54,395 bases of DNA. It comes from Rhodoplanes serenus (lineage in GTDB: Bacteria; Pseudomonadota; Alphaproteobacteria; Rhizobiales; Xanthobacteraceae). How positions within the stretch are numbered: the first letter of the stretch is position 1; every line of letters begins with the position of its first letter. The stretch lies in the NCBI GenBank assembly GCA_009720755.1, contig WNKV01000024.1, positions 1-54,395 on the forward strand, given 5' to 3'. The notes under the pieces are model-generated. The model was not told the origin of the DNA, did not search any database, and saw nothing but the letters and a program-made list of their open reading frames with translations. Made by a program: the position numbers and the translations under genes. This document shows positions 23,896-30,873 of the stretch, one piece after another.

Positions 23896-25875
23896 TCACT
23901 CGGGGCGGCGCGCCGACCATTCGGTCGGCCGGCCGCCCTCTTCTTTTTCGCGGCGGGCGAACGGCACGACGCCGCGGGCTTCGCACTCGCGCAGCAGCGT
24001 GCCGATATCGGCCGCGCCGATCGGGGCGACGTCGTCGACCGGCATCGGGGCGCGCCGGCCGCCCGCGGCGACCAGCTTGACGACCTTGGGCGACGGCGGC
24101 GACGGCGGCTCGGCCCGCGGCATCAGCCGCGCCAGCTCGGCGGCCGACATGGTCATCGAGAGGTCCCGCGCCTCGCGCAGCGCGCGGAGATACGCCTTGC
24201 GCTGGCGCGCGTGCTCGCGGGCCGCGGCGATGTCGTTGAAGCCGGCGCTCTCGAGGCACTCGCACTGAGCGATGAAGCGGCCATCCAGCGTGTAGGCGGC
24301 GACCGGCTCCAGCAGATTGTCCGGATCGAAGCGCACCACCAGCTTCTTGCCGATGTGATCGACCAGCGCCTCGGACCAGTAGCGGCTGTCGGCGAGATGG
24401 AGACTGCCGTCGGGCTGGCGGGCCGTGATCGCCTCGGACGCCAGCATCAGCTCGTGGAGCTGCACCGGCGACGCCTTGCGCACCAGCGTGTGCGGATGCT
24501 CGTAGGAGGCGCGGAACGTCTCGGCGAGGCTACGGCCCTTCGCCGTGGCGGTGCGGCGCCCCGGGCGCGCATTGTGGCGGGCGATCTCGGCCGCGACGAG
24601 CGCCTGGAACTCGGCGAATGGCACCGCGGCCGAGCCATAGTTCTCGGGCTTGGCGGTCGGCTTGTTGCCCGTGTAGGCGCCTGCGCAGGCCGGATGCTTG
24701 GCGATCTGCTCGGCGAGGTCGCGGAACGCCCGCTCGATCGGCTTGGCCTGCCCGTGATAGGGCGTGGTCCAGTGCACCTGGATGCCGAGGCCGGTCAGCA
24801 CGCCCTCGGGCTCGTCGGCGCGCACCTTGAAGCGATAGCGCGTCTCCTGCCGGCCCGAGATCCACTTCGACGCGAAGGCGCGGCCGTTGTCGAGCCAGAT
24901 GCGCTCGGGCAGGCCGAACGTCTCCGCCATGTCGCGGATCGCCAGCCGCACCGCGTGCCACGACTCCGAGCGATCGAGCCGCCAGCCGACGATCATGCCC
25001 GAGTAGAGATCCTGGATCGCGATCAGCACCGGGCGACTGACCGTGCCGTCCAGCCAGCGGACGAACACGTCGAAGGTGTGGCCATCGGCGTTGACGGCCT
25101 CCAGGGCGCGGAACACCGCGCGGTCGCGCGTCTGGTGCGGATAGGTGCGGGCCGCGGCCTCGGCGCCCTTGCGAAGCAGTGTGCGGACGGCGCGCGGAAA
25201 CTCCCGTTCGATGCGGCGTTGAAGGGTCTTCGCGCTCGGGATCGGCGCCCACCCCTGAGCGGCCGCGGCATCCATGAGCCGCCGGTGACACGCCACGAAG
25301 GCCGGCTGCTCGGGCCGCATGTAGTCGGCGCAGAGGAACGCCCACGCCTGCGGATGGCAGTCGGCCGTCGCGGTCCGGCCGACATGGCGCGGCGCCAACG
25401 CGGCGAGCCGGTCGCTTGCCGGCACCTCGCCGGCGGTCCGCAGCCAGCCCCACAGGGTCGAGGTCGAGATGCCGGCCTCGCGCGCCACCAGCGCCACCGC
25501 CACCTGGCGCGTCATGCCGCGCGACAGCAGGTCGACGCGGTCGACCGCGGCCAGCCGCTCGCGCGCCTCTTGCTTGGTGCGCTCCGGCAGGCGCGCGAAG
25601 CGATCCCACAGGGCGGAGACGCGCGCCGCGGCGATTTCCCGCGGCTGCTCGCCGGCCACGCCGGCCTCGCGGGCGACCAACCGCGCCTGTACGTCGGCCG
25701 GGAACAGCGAGACGTGATACTCCCACCCGCCGCCCTGGCCGTCGCGCCGGCGGCTGCGGCGCGCGTCGGCGCGCCAGCCCTCGCGCTCGATCAGGCGCGA
25801 CATGGCGCCCATGTCGGTTGGCAGCGCCACCGAGCCGACGTCGAGCAACTCGGCCAAGGTGAACCACTCGCGCAT
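23896..25875 (-). CDS. MuA-like DDE transposase
   Basis: A 659-aa transposase for integration and replicative transposition. N-terminal ~60 residues form the Mu A enhancer-binding type domain (MREWFTLAELLDVGSVALPT). End-binding domains follow (about 80-250). The catalytic core has D264 (VNADGHTFDVF), D329 (IWLDNGRAF) and E381 (GQAKPIERAF), spaced almost as in MuA (269, 336, 392). The C-terminal region probably binds MuB. ATG 25875 overlaps the upstream stop (TGATG). It looks intact, so the prophage may still be mobile if both ends are present. Confidence 0.96.
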   Translation of the reverse strand: MREWFTLAELLDVGSVALPTDMGAMSRLIEREGWRADARRSRRRDGQGGGWEYHVSLFPADVQARLVAREAGVAGEQPREIAAARVSALWDRFARLPERTKQEARERLAAVDRVDLLSRGMTRQVAVALVAREAGISTSTLWGWLRTAGEVPASDRLAALAPRHVGRTATADCHPQAWAFLCADYMRPEQPAFVACHRRLMDAAAAQGWAPIPSAKTLQRRIEREFPRAVRTLLRKGAEAAARTYPHQTRDRAVFRALEAVNADGHTFDVFVRWLDGTVSRPVLIAIQDLYSGMIVGWRLDRSESWHAVRLAIRDMAETFGLPERIWLDNGRAFASKWISGRQETRYRFKVRADEPEGVLTGLGIQVHWTTPYHGQAKPIERAFRDLAEQIAKHPACAGAYTGNKPTAKPENYGSAAVPFAEFQALVAAEIARHNARPGRRTATAKGRSLAETFRASYEHPHTLVRKASPVQLHELMLASEAITARQPDGSLHLADSRYWSEALVDHIGKKLVVRFDPDNLLEPVAAYTLDGRFIAQCECLESAGFNDIAAAREHARQRKAYLRALREARDLSMTMSAAELARLMPRAEPPSPPSPKVVKLVAAGGRRAPMPVDDVAPIGAADIGTLLRECEARGVVPFARREKEEGGRPTEWSARRPE

Positions 25876-26396
25876 CAGCGGCTCCCGCGCCGAGGCGCCA
25901 CGGTGACGGGGCGCTCCTTCAGCTCGCGCTGGAGGGCTTTGATCTGCTCCTCGATGGACTGGCGGTGCTGCTGCAACAGGCCGAGCTGGGCGAGGTGCGC
26001 CTCTCGTCCCTGCATGACGATCAGGCCATCGTCCTCGACCAGCTCGTCCCACAGCCACCAAGCGCCGGTGACGCGGACGAAGGCGACGAACCGCAGCAGG
26101 CTGATCTCGTGCTCCGGCTTGGCGGGAGCCGTGTAGGCATACAGCGCGTCGGCCGTGATCTCGCGACCCAGCAGTTCCGACATCGCCGCCGCGACCTCAT
26201 AGGCGTTGCGGTGCGGACACTCCTTGAGTGCCTTGCCGAGTGCCGTCTTGATCTTGAGGGAGAGATCGAGCGACTTCGGGCGATCCGCCCGCTCGCGGAC
26301 CGGGAACAGCTCCCCCGCCGGCGGCGCCGCTGCCGCATAGGCGAACAGATCGCCCTGCCGTCGGTCCGTCTCGCCCCTTCGCTTCGTCTTCACCAC
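25875..26396 (-). CDS. Unknown early protein upstream of MuA
   Basis: A 173-aa protein seen next to MuA in Mu-like phages of alphaproteobacteria, as far as I recognise it. Recognisable parts are LSLKIKTALGKALKECPHRN, LLGREITADALYAYTA, ISLLRFVAFVRVTGAWWLWD and a C-terminal coiled coil (SIEEQIKALQRELKERP). An RQGDLFAY stretch lies near the N terminus. Function is unknown; its place suggests a role with the transposase. Confidence 0.65.
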   Translation of the reverse strand: MVKTKRRGETDRRQGDLFAYAAAAPPAGELFPVRERADRPKSLDLSLKIKTALGKALKECPHRNAYEVAAAMSELLGREITADALYAYTAPAKPEHEISLLRFVAFVRVTGAWWLWDELVEDDGLIVMQGREAHLAQLGLLQQHRQSIEEQIKALQRELKERPVTVAPRRGSR

Positions 26397-26424
26397 CGCC
26401 CCCCGCGGTCGATGTCTGATCGGA

Positions 26425-27276
26425 TCAGGCTTTGCGCCGGCGCCCGTCCGGCGGGATCACGGTGTCGATGACAGCCTCGGTGAACCCCGCCTGGAGCAGC
26501 ACGAAGCGTTTGGTGGTATCGCTCCATCGGCTCCAGGCATCGACCGCCGTGCGTCGCTCCGCCTCCGTCTTGTTCAGCTTCGGCGCCCCGTAGCCGCACT
26601 GGTCGAGCGCAGCCCTGAAGCCGCCGCCTGCGGCGATTGCCTCGGCGACGCGGCGCTGGTCTTTTGGTGCGAGGGTGGCGAGCTTCCGGAGCTGCGCCTG
26701 GTTGTCGGCGACCTCGGTGCCGGAGATCAGCTTGACCACGTCGGGATCGAGAGACTCGACCAGGGCGATGTCCCGCCGGATGGCGCGCCCCGACAGCTTG
26801 ATCCGCTTGCGCACCTCCGCTTCGAGGTCCGCGAACAGATCAATGGCCAGCACGTTTTTTGATCGACGGTCGCCGCCACGGCCGCGTGCGCGGTGCGGCG
26901 TCACGGCCTCATCCAGCGCGCGCAGCGACTTCGCCCGGTCGAGAATGGTCAGCTCGTAGCGGTACAGGTTCTCGGCCGCCTCGACCGCCCGCGCCTGCTC
27001 GTCGTCGAAGCTGCGCACGTCGGCGTCGATCTCGGAACGTCCTGCCGAACGGGCGGCCGTGAGCCGATGAAGGCCGGCAACCAGGATGAAACGGTCGGGG
27101 GCAGTGGGATGTGCTCGGACGATGATCGGGGCGAGGCGGCCGTACTCGGTCATCGCCTTCGCGATGTGTTCGACATGAGCGCCGGACAGCTCGCGGAGCC
27201 GCGGCCCGATGTCGATCGCGTCGACCGGGATAGACCGATAATCGGCCGGGGGCAGCGCCGTCTTGTTCTCGCTCAT
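26425..27276 (-). CDS. ParB-like DNA-binding protein
   Basis: A 283-aa protein with a ParB N-terminal domain: RSIPVDAIDIGPRLRELSGA, IAKAMTEYGRLAPIIVRAHP and the ParB-type motif FILVAGLHRLTAARSAG. A helix-turn-helix-like region comes later (RIKLSGRAIRRDIALVESL). There is no parA gene beside it, so it is unlikely to be a standard partition system. It may bind phage DNA during replication or transposition. It overlaps its upstream gene by 4 bp; the longer upstream part of this frame lies over other genes. Confidence 0.85.
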   Translation of the reverse strand: MSENKTALPPADYRSIPVDAIDIGPRLRELSGAHVEHIAKAMTEYGRLAPIIVRAHPTAPDRFILVAGLHRLTAARSAGRSEIDADVRSFDDEQARAVEAAENLYRYELTILDRAKSLRALDEAVTPHRARGRGGDRRSKNVLAIDLFADLEAEVRKRIKLSGRAIRRDIALVESLDPDVVKLISGTEVADNQAQLRKLATLAPKDQRRVAEAIAAGGGFRAALDQCGYGAPKLNKTEAERRTAVDAWSRWSDTTKRFVLLQAGFTEAVIDTVIPPDGRRRKA

Positions 27277-27581
27277 GCCCGCCCCCGCTCGCGCAGCCGG
27301 TGACGGATGATCTTCAGATGACGTGCGAACCCCTTCTGGCCGGCCTCTGCCAGCGCCCGCTCCATCCGCTTCAAGGATCGGCAGGCGCCACGGATCGCGC
27401 TGGCGCGGGCCTCGGCCTGCCGACGACTGACGTCTGCCGCGATGCACGCGAAGCGGAGGTCCTCGCCGTCGTCCTCGGGAAGTAGCGCCACAAGCCGTTC
27501 GAGATAGGTCTGTCGTCGCCGCGAGTGCGCACGTGCCGCCTCGATGTCGTCGTAGCGGACGCCCTGTCTCTCGTCGGTCAT
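27273..27581 (-). CDS. Small helical early phage protein
   Basis: A 102-aa basic, Arg/Ala-rich, helical protein (YDDIEAARAHSRRRQTYLER near the start). ATG 27581 overlaps the upstream stop (ATGA). No family is recognised. It could be a nucleic-acid-binding accessory, based only on charge. Confidence 0.6.
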   Translation of the reverse strand: MTDERQGVRYDDIEAARAHSRRRQTYLERLVALLPEDDGEDLRFACIAADVSRRQAEARASAIRGACRSLKRMERALAEAGQKGFARHLKIIRHRLRERGRA

Positions 27582-27886
27582 GGTATTTCGCACTCCTGGT
27601 CGCCGGTGGGGTCGGAGAGATCGGGGGCGCCATGCGCCGCCACCATCGCATCGTGGAACAGCCGCGCCGCCCCCACGGCGGGCGCCGTGGTGCCGAGGGC
27701 CTCCTGCCGCAGCAGACGCACCAGGGTCTCACGGGCGCCCCGCAGCGCCGCGACCTGCCGCGCCTTCAGCTCGCGCTCCGGGCCGCTGATCGTGCCGGCG
27801 CGCTCGGCTTGGCGGAGCTGCGCTCGCTCGGCGGCGTGCGCCAGCGTCACCGCCAGGAGCTGCTCGGCGAGGCCGGGACGGCTCAT
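27578..27886 (-). CDS. Small helical early phage protein
   Basis: A 102-aa Ala/Leu/Arg-rich helical protein (LAVTLAHAAERAQLRQAERA). ATG 27886 overlaps the preceding stop by 4 bp; the longer frame upstream lies over another gene. No family is recognised. Confidence 0.6.
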   Translation of the reverse strand: MSRPGLAEQLLAVTLAHAAERAQLRQAERAGTISGPERELKARQVAALRGARETLVRLLRQEALGTTAPAVGAARLFHDAMVAAHGAPDLSDPTGDQECEIP

Positions 27887-28266
27887 GATGAGACTCCCGC
27901 CTCGGCCGCCAGTCGGCGGACGTAGGCGAGCCAGGGCGACTCGATGTGGCTGATCCGGCCCCGGCTCTCGTCCCAGGCCGCGGCGGCTTCGGCGGACAGG
28001 GGATGCTGGTCGAGCCCCAGCACGGCCTCGAACTTGGCCACGCGGAGGCGGCAGTACGGCAGATCGCCCGGCTCGCACCCGCTGGCGCCGGCCGCGAGGA
28101 TGCCGTCGAGCGTCTGCCGGATACGGGCCATGTCGACGTAGCGTTGCGACAAGAGCGTCAGCAGCCAGACGGACTCGCGACTGGGACTTCTATCACCGTC
28201 CACGATCCGGGTTGCAGCGACGACCGCGTCGACGCGGCGGTGGAGCGAGACCGCGCGTGGCTTCAT
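27883..28266 (-). CDS. Unknown early phage protein
   Basis: A 127-aa protein (MKPRAVSLHRRVDAVVAATR at the start; GCEPGDLPYCRLRVAKFEAV in the middle, with two Cys). ATG 28266 overlaps the stop of the small membrane protein gene (ATGA). No family is recognised. Confidence 0.6.
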   Translation of the reverse strand: MKPRAVSLHRRVDAVVAATRIVDGDRSPSRESVWLLTLLSQRYVDMARIRQTLDGILAAGASGCEPGDLPYCRLRVAKFEAVLGLDQHPLSAEAAAAWDESRGRISHIESPWLAYVRRLAAEAGVSS

Positions 28267-28409
28267 CGCACCACCCCCGTTCGGATCATCGCCTCGAAGA
28301 TGACGGCCGAGACCGTCAGCCAGGCACACACCAGCGAGACGACGACCACCAGCAAGAGCCACAACCGGGCGGCGGAGGGCGGCACCTGCTCGAAGGGGCG
28401 GATGGTCAT
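28263..28409 (-). CDS. Small single-span membrane protein
   Basis: A 48-aa protein (MTIRPFEQVPPSAARLWLLL at the N terminus) with one strongly hydrophobic helix at residues ~16-36. It is coupled by 4-bp overlaps on both sides (ATGA), which supports it as a real gene despite its size. Function is unknown; an early phage inner-membrane protein could affect superinfection or host physiology. Confidence 0.65.
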   Translation of the reverse strand: MTIRPFEQVPPSAARLWLLLVVVVSLVCAWLTVSAVIFEAMIRTGVVR

Positions 28410-28747
28410 GCGGGCCTCGCGACGATGAGCAGCGGCGCACCGCAGTGCGGGCAGCAGGCTGGCGACGATGTGATGGCGAGCGAGAGTCCGGCGGGCGCGG
28501 CCGGCTGGCGCGGCGCGAAGCCGCGGGCGAGGCCGAGCTTCGCCCAGCGATAGAAGGTGGTGCGCGGCACCGGCTCCAGGCCGAGCGCGTGCAGCCGCAC
28601 ATTGAAGGCGGCGTGGATCGCCTTCTGGGTCATCCGGCGCTCGCGCAGCCGCGCGATGGCCTCGATCACCGCCTGGTCGGCGAGCGGCGGTAGCATATCC
28701 ACCGTGCCGAGCTTGCCACGCCCCCCGATCTCGTCCCGGCGCCCCAT
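28406..28747 (-). CDS. Helix-turn-helix protein with a C-terminal CxxC motif
   Basis: A 113-aa protein. Residues ~24-70 form a helix-turn-helix like those of small terminase or recombinase N-termini (VIEAIARLRERRMTQKAIHA, then VPRTTFYRWAKLGL). The C-terminal ACCPHCGAPLLIV has a CPHC pair, as in half of a zinc ribbon. It probably binds DNA. It starts 2 bp after the ner-like stop and is the second gene of the early operon. Confidence 0.65.
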   Translation of the reverse strand: MGRRDEIGGRGKLGTVDMLPPLADQAVIEAIARLRERRMTQKAIHAAFNVRLHALGLEPVPRTTFYRWAKLGLARGFAPRQPAAPAGLSLAITSSPACCPHCGAPLLIVARPA

Positions 28748-28749
28748 GT

Positions 28750-29061
28750 CTAGACCGCCGCCGCGTTTCGACTGGACTTGGCTTGGACGTTGGTGTGACC
28801 TTCGCTACACGGTCGGCGGCGCCGGCGGGTCTTCGGGCCGATCAAGTTGCCGTCCGAGTCGAACCACTGCGGCCACAGCTCGTGCATGGGCACGCCGATG
28901 AACTCGGCGATGATTCGGTTCGAGGGCGTCCGCGGATAGCCGAGGGAAGTCTTGAGCGCGGAAAGGCATTTCCCGTGCTTGCGGCTGAGCTGGGCGAGGT
29001 TCGAGCCCTTCTTGCGCACTGCGGCGACGATGTCGGCGCGGTGCCATCCGGTATTCGACAT
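28750..29061 (-). CDS. Ner/Nlp-family early transcription regulator
   Basis: A 103-aa protein starting MSNTGWHRADIVAAVRKKGS, with the Ner pattern NLAQLSRKHGKCLSALKTSL and IIAEFIGVPMHELWPQWF. In Mu, Ner turns down early and repressor transcription. ATG 29061 was chosen because GAGG lies eight bases upstream and the Ner domain starts there; a GTG at 29082 is weaker. It has a longer basic C-terminal tail (KTRRRRRPC) than Mu Ner. It is the first gene of the lytic operon, opposite the repressor. Confidence 0.88.
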   Translation of the reverse strand: MSNTGWHRADIVAAVRKKGSNLAQLSRKHGKCLSALKTSLGYPRTPSNRIIAEFIGVPMHELWPQWFDSDGNLIGPKTRRRRRPCSEGHTNVQAKSSRNAAAV

Positions 29062-29118
29062 GGAGAATGCCTCGGGCACCACCCGGGGTGGCGCTGCTGG
29101 ACGAGAGTGACCTAAAGG

Positions 29119-29164
29119 ACATTAGTCCAAAAAATTGGATTCGGGTCAATCCAAAAAATTGGAT
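29119..29164 (-). promoter_or_regulatory. Early lytic promoter with two repressor/Ner operator-like sites
   Basis: Between the divergent repressor and ner-like genes are two 15-bp copies of TCCAAAAAATTGGAT (29126-29140 and 29150-29164), each with a TCCAA/TTGGA dyad, 24 bp apart. On the minus strand TTGACC (29144-29149) and ACTAAT (29121-29126) with a 17-bp spacer form a likely promoter; one operator fills the spacer and the other sits just upstream of the -35. A GANTC site (GATTC, 29138-29142) also lies in the spacer. Confidence 0.65.
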
Positions 29165-29178
29165 CGGCAAAAGAAGCG

Positions 29179-29850
29179 ATGTCGCGCTCTGACGAGCTGT
29201 GGGAGATGACCCGGGCAGGCCTTTTCGACAGGCTGAAGCGGGCCGTTCATGGTGCTGGCGGTAATGGAGCTATTTCAGCAACTTCCGGCGTGCCGATCAG
29301 CACCCTGAACACCTACATGGCGGGCACAACGATGCCGAGTCTCGCCAAGTTGGCCAAGATCGCTAAGGCCTGCGGAGTGTCTCTGGACTACTTGGTTTCG
29401 GGGAGCGCGTCGCCAGAGGTGGACACAAAAAACTGGCCTGACAAGCTAGCTATTGTTCAAAATCTTGAATTCCGTGCGTCGGCTGGTGATGGATTGCTGG
29501 TTTTGGACCAGGAGACGGAAGCGACTCCCTTTCCCAAACCTGTGGTCGATCGTCTCGGGTTGAGAGCGTCCAAGGCACGGCTGCTACGGGCCGCGGGCAA
29601 TTCGATGTGGCCGACGATCGAAGACGGTGACCCTGTGCTGGTCGACATCAGCGATACCGACGTAATCGACGGACGCATCTACGTCTTCACCATCGGCGAC
29701 CACGTCCTGCTCAAGCGGCTGCGTCGACGGGGCCGCAAGCTGCTGATGCGCGCCGACAACAGGGAGCTGTATCCAGAGGAGGAGGAGGTCCCGACGGTTG
29801 AGCCCGTGCGGATCATCGGTAGAGTAAGGTGGGTCGGGCGCAGCTTGTAG
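29179..29850 (+). CDS. Lysogeny repressor with S24 (LexA-like) peptidase domain
   Basis: A 223-aa repressor. An N-terminal helix-turn-helix (ISATSGVPISTLNTYMAG, about 32-49) is joined to an S24 peptidase domain with Ser142 (AAGNSMWPTIEDGD) and Lys179 (DHVLLKRLRR), the catalytic dyad of self-cleaving repressors. An Ala-Gly pair at 102-103 could be the cleavage site, though this is uncertain. It would keep the lytic operon off and be inactivated by the SOS response. Mu's own c repressor is of a different type, so this is a swap. Codon use is less GC-rich than in the late genes. Confidence 0.92.
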   Translation: MSRSDELWEMTRAGLFDRLKRAVHGAGGNGAISATSGVPISTLNTYMAGTTMPSLAKLAKIAKACGVSLDYLVSGSASPEVDTKNWPDKLAIVQNLEFRASAGDGLLVLDQETEATPFPKPVVDRLGLRASKARLLRAAGNSMWPTIEDGDPVLVDISDTDVIDGRIYVFTIGDHVLLKRLRRRGRKLLMRADNRELYPEEEEVPTVEPVRIIGRVRWVGRSL

Positions 29851-29860
29851 GGAGGGGACG

Positions 29861-30382
29861 ATGGCCGGTGCATGGCGAGCAGCGCTGCTAGCGGCTGGAC
29901 TCATGATGCTCGGGCCGCCGTGTGCGGCGCAGCCGAGCAGCGGGCTGCTGGTCGACGGAATGGCCCCGCAGTTTAACGCCGCGGCGGTGAAGCTGGAGAT
30001 GCCGTTGAGCATCGCGCTGGAGGAATGCAAGGTCGAGCAATATCGGGCCTGCACCTATGACGCCGGCACCGGCGTGCGGATATTCGTAGGCGCGATGCCG
30101 GACATGAAGCGGGTGAAGAAGATCCTCGTCCATATGGCTAGCGCGGGAGTGCCAGAGGATGAACGGAGGCTCTCCGCCATCAAGTTCCTCTCCGTGATCA
30201 CCGTTCTGATGTCGATTCTCTCACCTTCCGCAAAGAAAGATGAGGTCGGTGCCGCCGCCCGCAATTTCGTCGAGGTGCTGGGCCGAAAGAACCAAGACTA
30301 CGGGGAGACCGTATTCCACGGCGTGAAGTACAAGTACTTGACGATGCCGGGATTGGTGGTGGCCGCGATCGAGCGTCGGTAA
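29861..30382 (+). CDS. Secreted unknown protein co-transcribed with the repressor (lysogenic conversion candidate)
   Basis: A 173-aa protein with a signal peptide (WRAALLAAGLMMLGPPCAAQ, likely cut near residue 23) and no other membrane helix of full length. I recognise no family. It starts 11 bp after the repressor stop with a strong GGAGGGG ribosome binding site, so it would be made in the lysogen. Mu has no gene here. Genes at this place often change the host (superinfection exclusion or other traits), but that is inference. A mature region with two Cys (EECKVEQYRACTYD) is visible. Confidence 0.75.
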   Translation: MAGAWRAALLAAGLMMLGPPCAAQPSSGLLVDGMAPQFNAAAVKLEMPLSIALEECKVEQYRACTYDAGTGVRIFVGAMPDMKRVKKILVHMASAGVPEDERRLSAIKFLSVITVLMSILSPSAKKDEVGAAARNFVEVLGRKNQDYGETVFHGVKYKYLTMPGLVVAAIERR

Positions 30383-30685
30383 CTTCTCCGCAGCCTCCGA
30401 CGCAGGGAACGGGCGCGAAGAATGCAAAACTTCTCCATCCTGGCTTCCACGCTCGCCTCTCGCCCAACCCATTGACGTATCGCATAATCTCGGCGACGAC
30501 CTGACGGTCGACAGAAGTTTTGCACGGCGCAAGACTTCGGCGGTCGCCGCCCGGCGCACGAGCCGCCGTTCGGGCGCCTGATCGTGCCGGCGCCGCCGAC
30601 GGAAAACGGCCGTCTCGACAAGGCATTGAAGGGCGCGTAGGCAGGTCTCGAACGGTCTTCGAAAGGTGCCGCGTCGGCGGGCCGG
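30383..30685. other. Non-coding stretch inside the prophage left end
   Basis: No credible gene in about 300 bp. It contains a pair of 12-bp inverted repeats (30423-30434 and 30513-30524) and then Arg/Pro-rich shadow frames only. It lies between the secreted-protein gene and the first end repeat. Confidence 0.5.
30423..30524. repeat. 12-bp perfect inverted repeats bounding a 102-bp segment
   Basis: TGCAAAACTTCT at 30423-30434 and AGAAGTTTTGCA at 30513-30524. The arms are AT-richer than their surroundings. It could be a small non-autonomous element, a protein-binding pair or the remains of one; no coding content. Confidence 0.6.
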
Positions 30686-30859
30686 CACTCCAGGATCAAG
30701 TGTCCCGGCGGTGGCGCACTCCAGGATCAAGTGTCTAGATGCCCGCCCGACGTAGACACCACACACCCGGCGGAACCCCGCGCCACCGTTGGGATTTCAG
30801 CCCTTCATTGGCCTTCCCGGCACTTCCCATCCGACTCCAGGATCATGTGTCCCCTAACA
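30686..30859 (-). other. Prophage left end with three MuA-binding-site-like repeats
   Basis: CACTCCAGGATCAAGTGTC occurs at 30686-30704 and 30717-30735, and with two changes (GACTCCAGGATCATGTGTC) at 30833-30851. If the end is the TG at 30859, the sites lie at about 9-27, 125-143 and 156-174 bp inward, close to the L1, L2 and L3 layout of Mu. The terminal TG (or a second TG at 30861) and the hisS stop at 30874 fix the junction within a few bases. Confidence 0.75.
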
Positions 30860-30873
30860 CACGAGGGCTGTGC

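Larger units (their letters stand above)
202..30859 (-). mobile_element. Mu-like transposable prophage (right end outside the window)
   Basis: Gene content and order follow phage Mu from repressor and ner through MuA/MuB, Gam, GemA, Mor, lysis, gp25-gp42. Its genetic left end is at about 30859, where three 19-bp repeats lie and where the strand begins 5'-TG as Mu ends do. The end lies ~15 bp beyond the hisS stop codon. The right end is not seen: sequence after the tape measure gene is a host-type repeat and a low-complexity edge. Whether the right part is deleted or only lies outside this window cannot be told. No recognisable gene is obviously disrupted. Confidence 0.9.

Noticed and set aside
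23824-26136. 770-aa plus-strand open frame opposite MuA
   Set aside because: Shadow of the transposase gene; no domain and no ribosome binding site.
30221-30766. Several 70-180 aa open frames on both strands between the secreted-protein gene and hisS
   Set aside because: Frames overlap each other, are Arg/Pro-rich and have no credible start or family. The stretch is better explained as the non-coding prophage end.
30686-30851. The three 19-bp repeats as ends of an IS21-type element
   Set aside because: IS21 ends also have several repeats, but no IstA/IstB remnant is present and the spacing and position next to a Mu-like repressor fit a Mu left end better.
30383-30873. A tRNA gene as integration site for the prophage
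   Set aside because: No tRNA cloverleaf is seen, and Mu-like phages integrate by transposition without needing a tRNA target.
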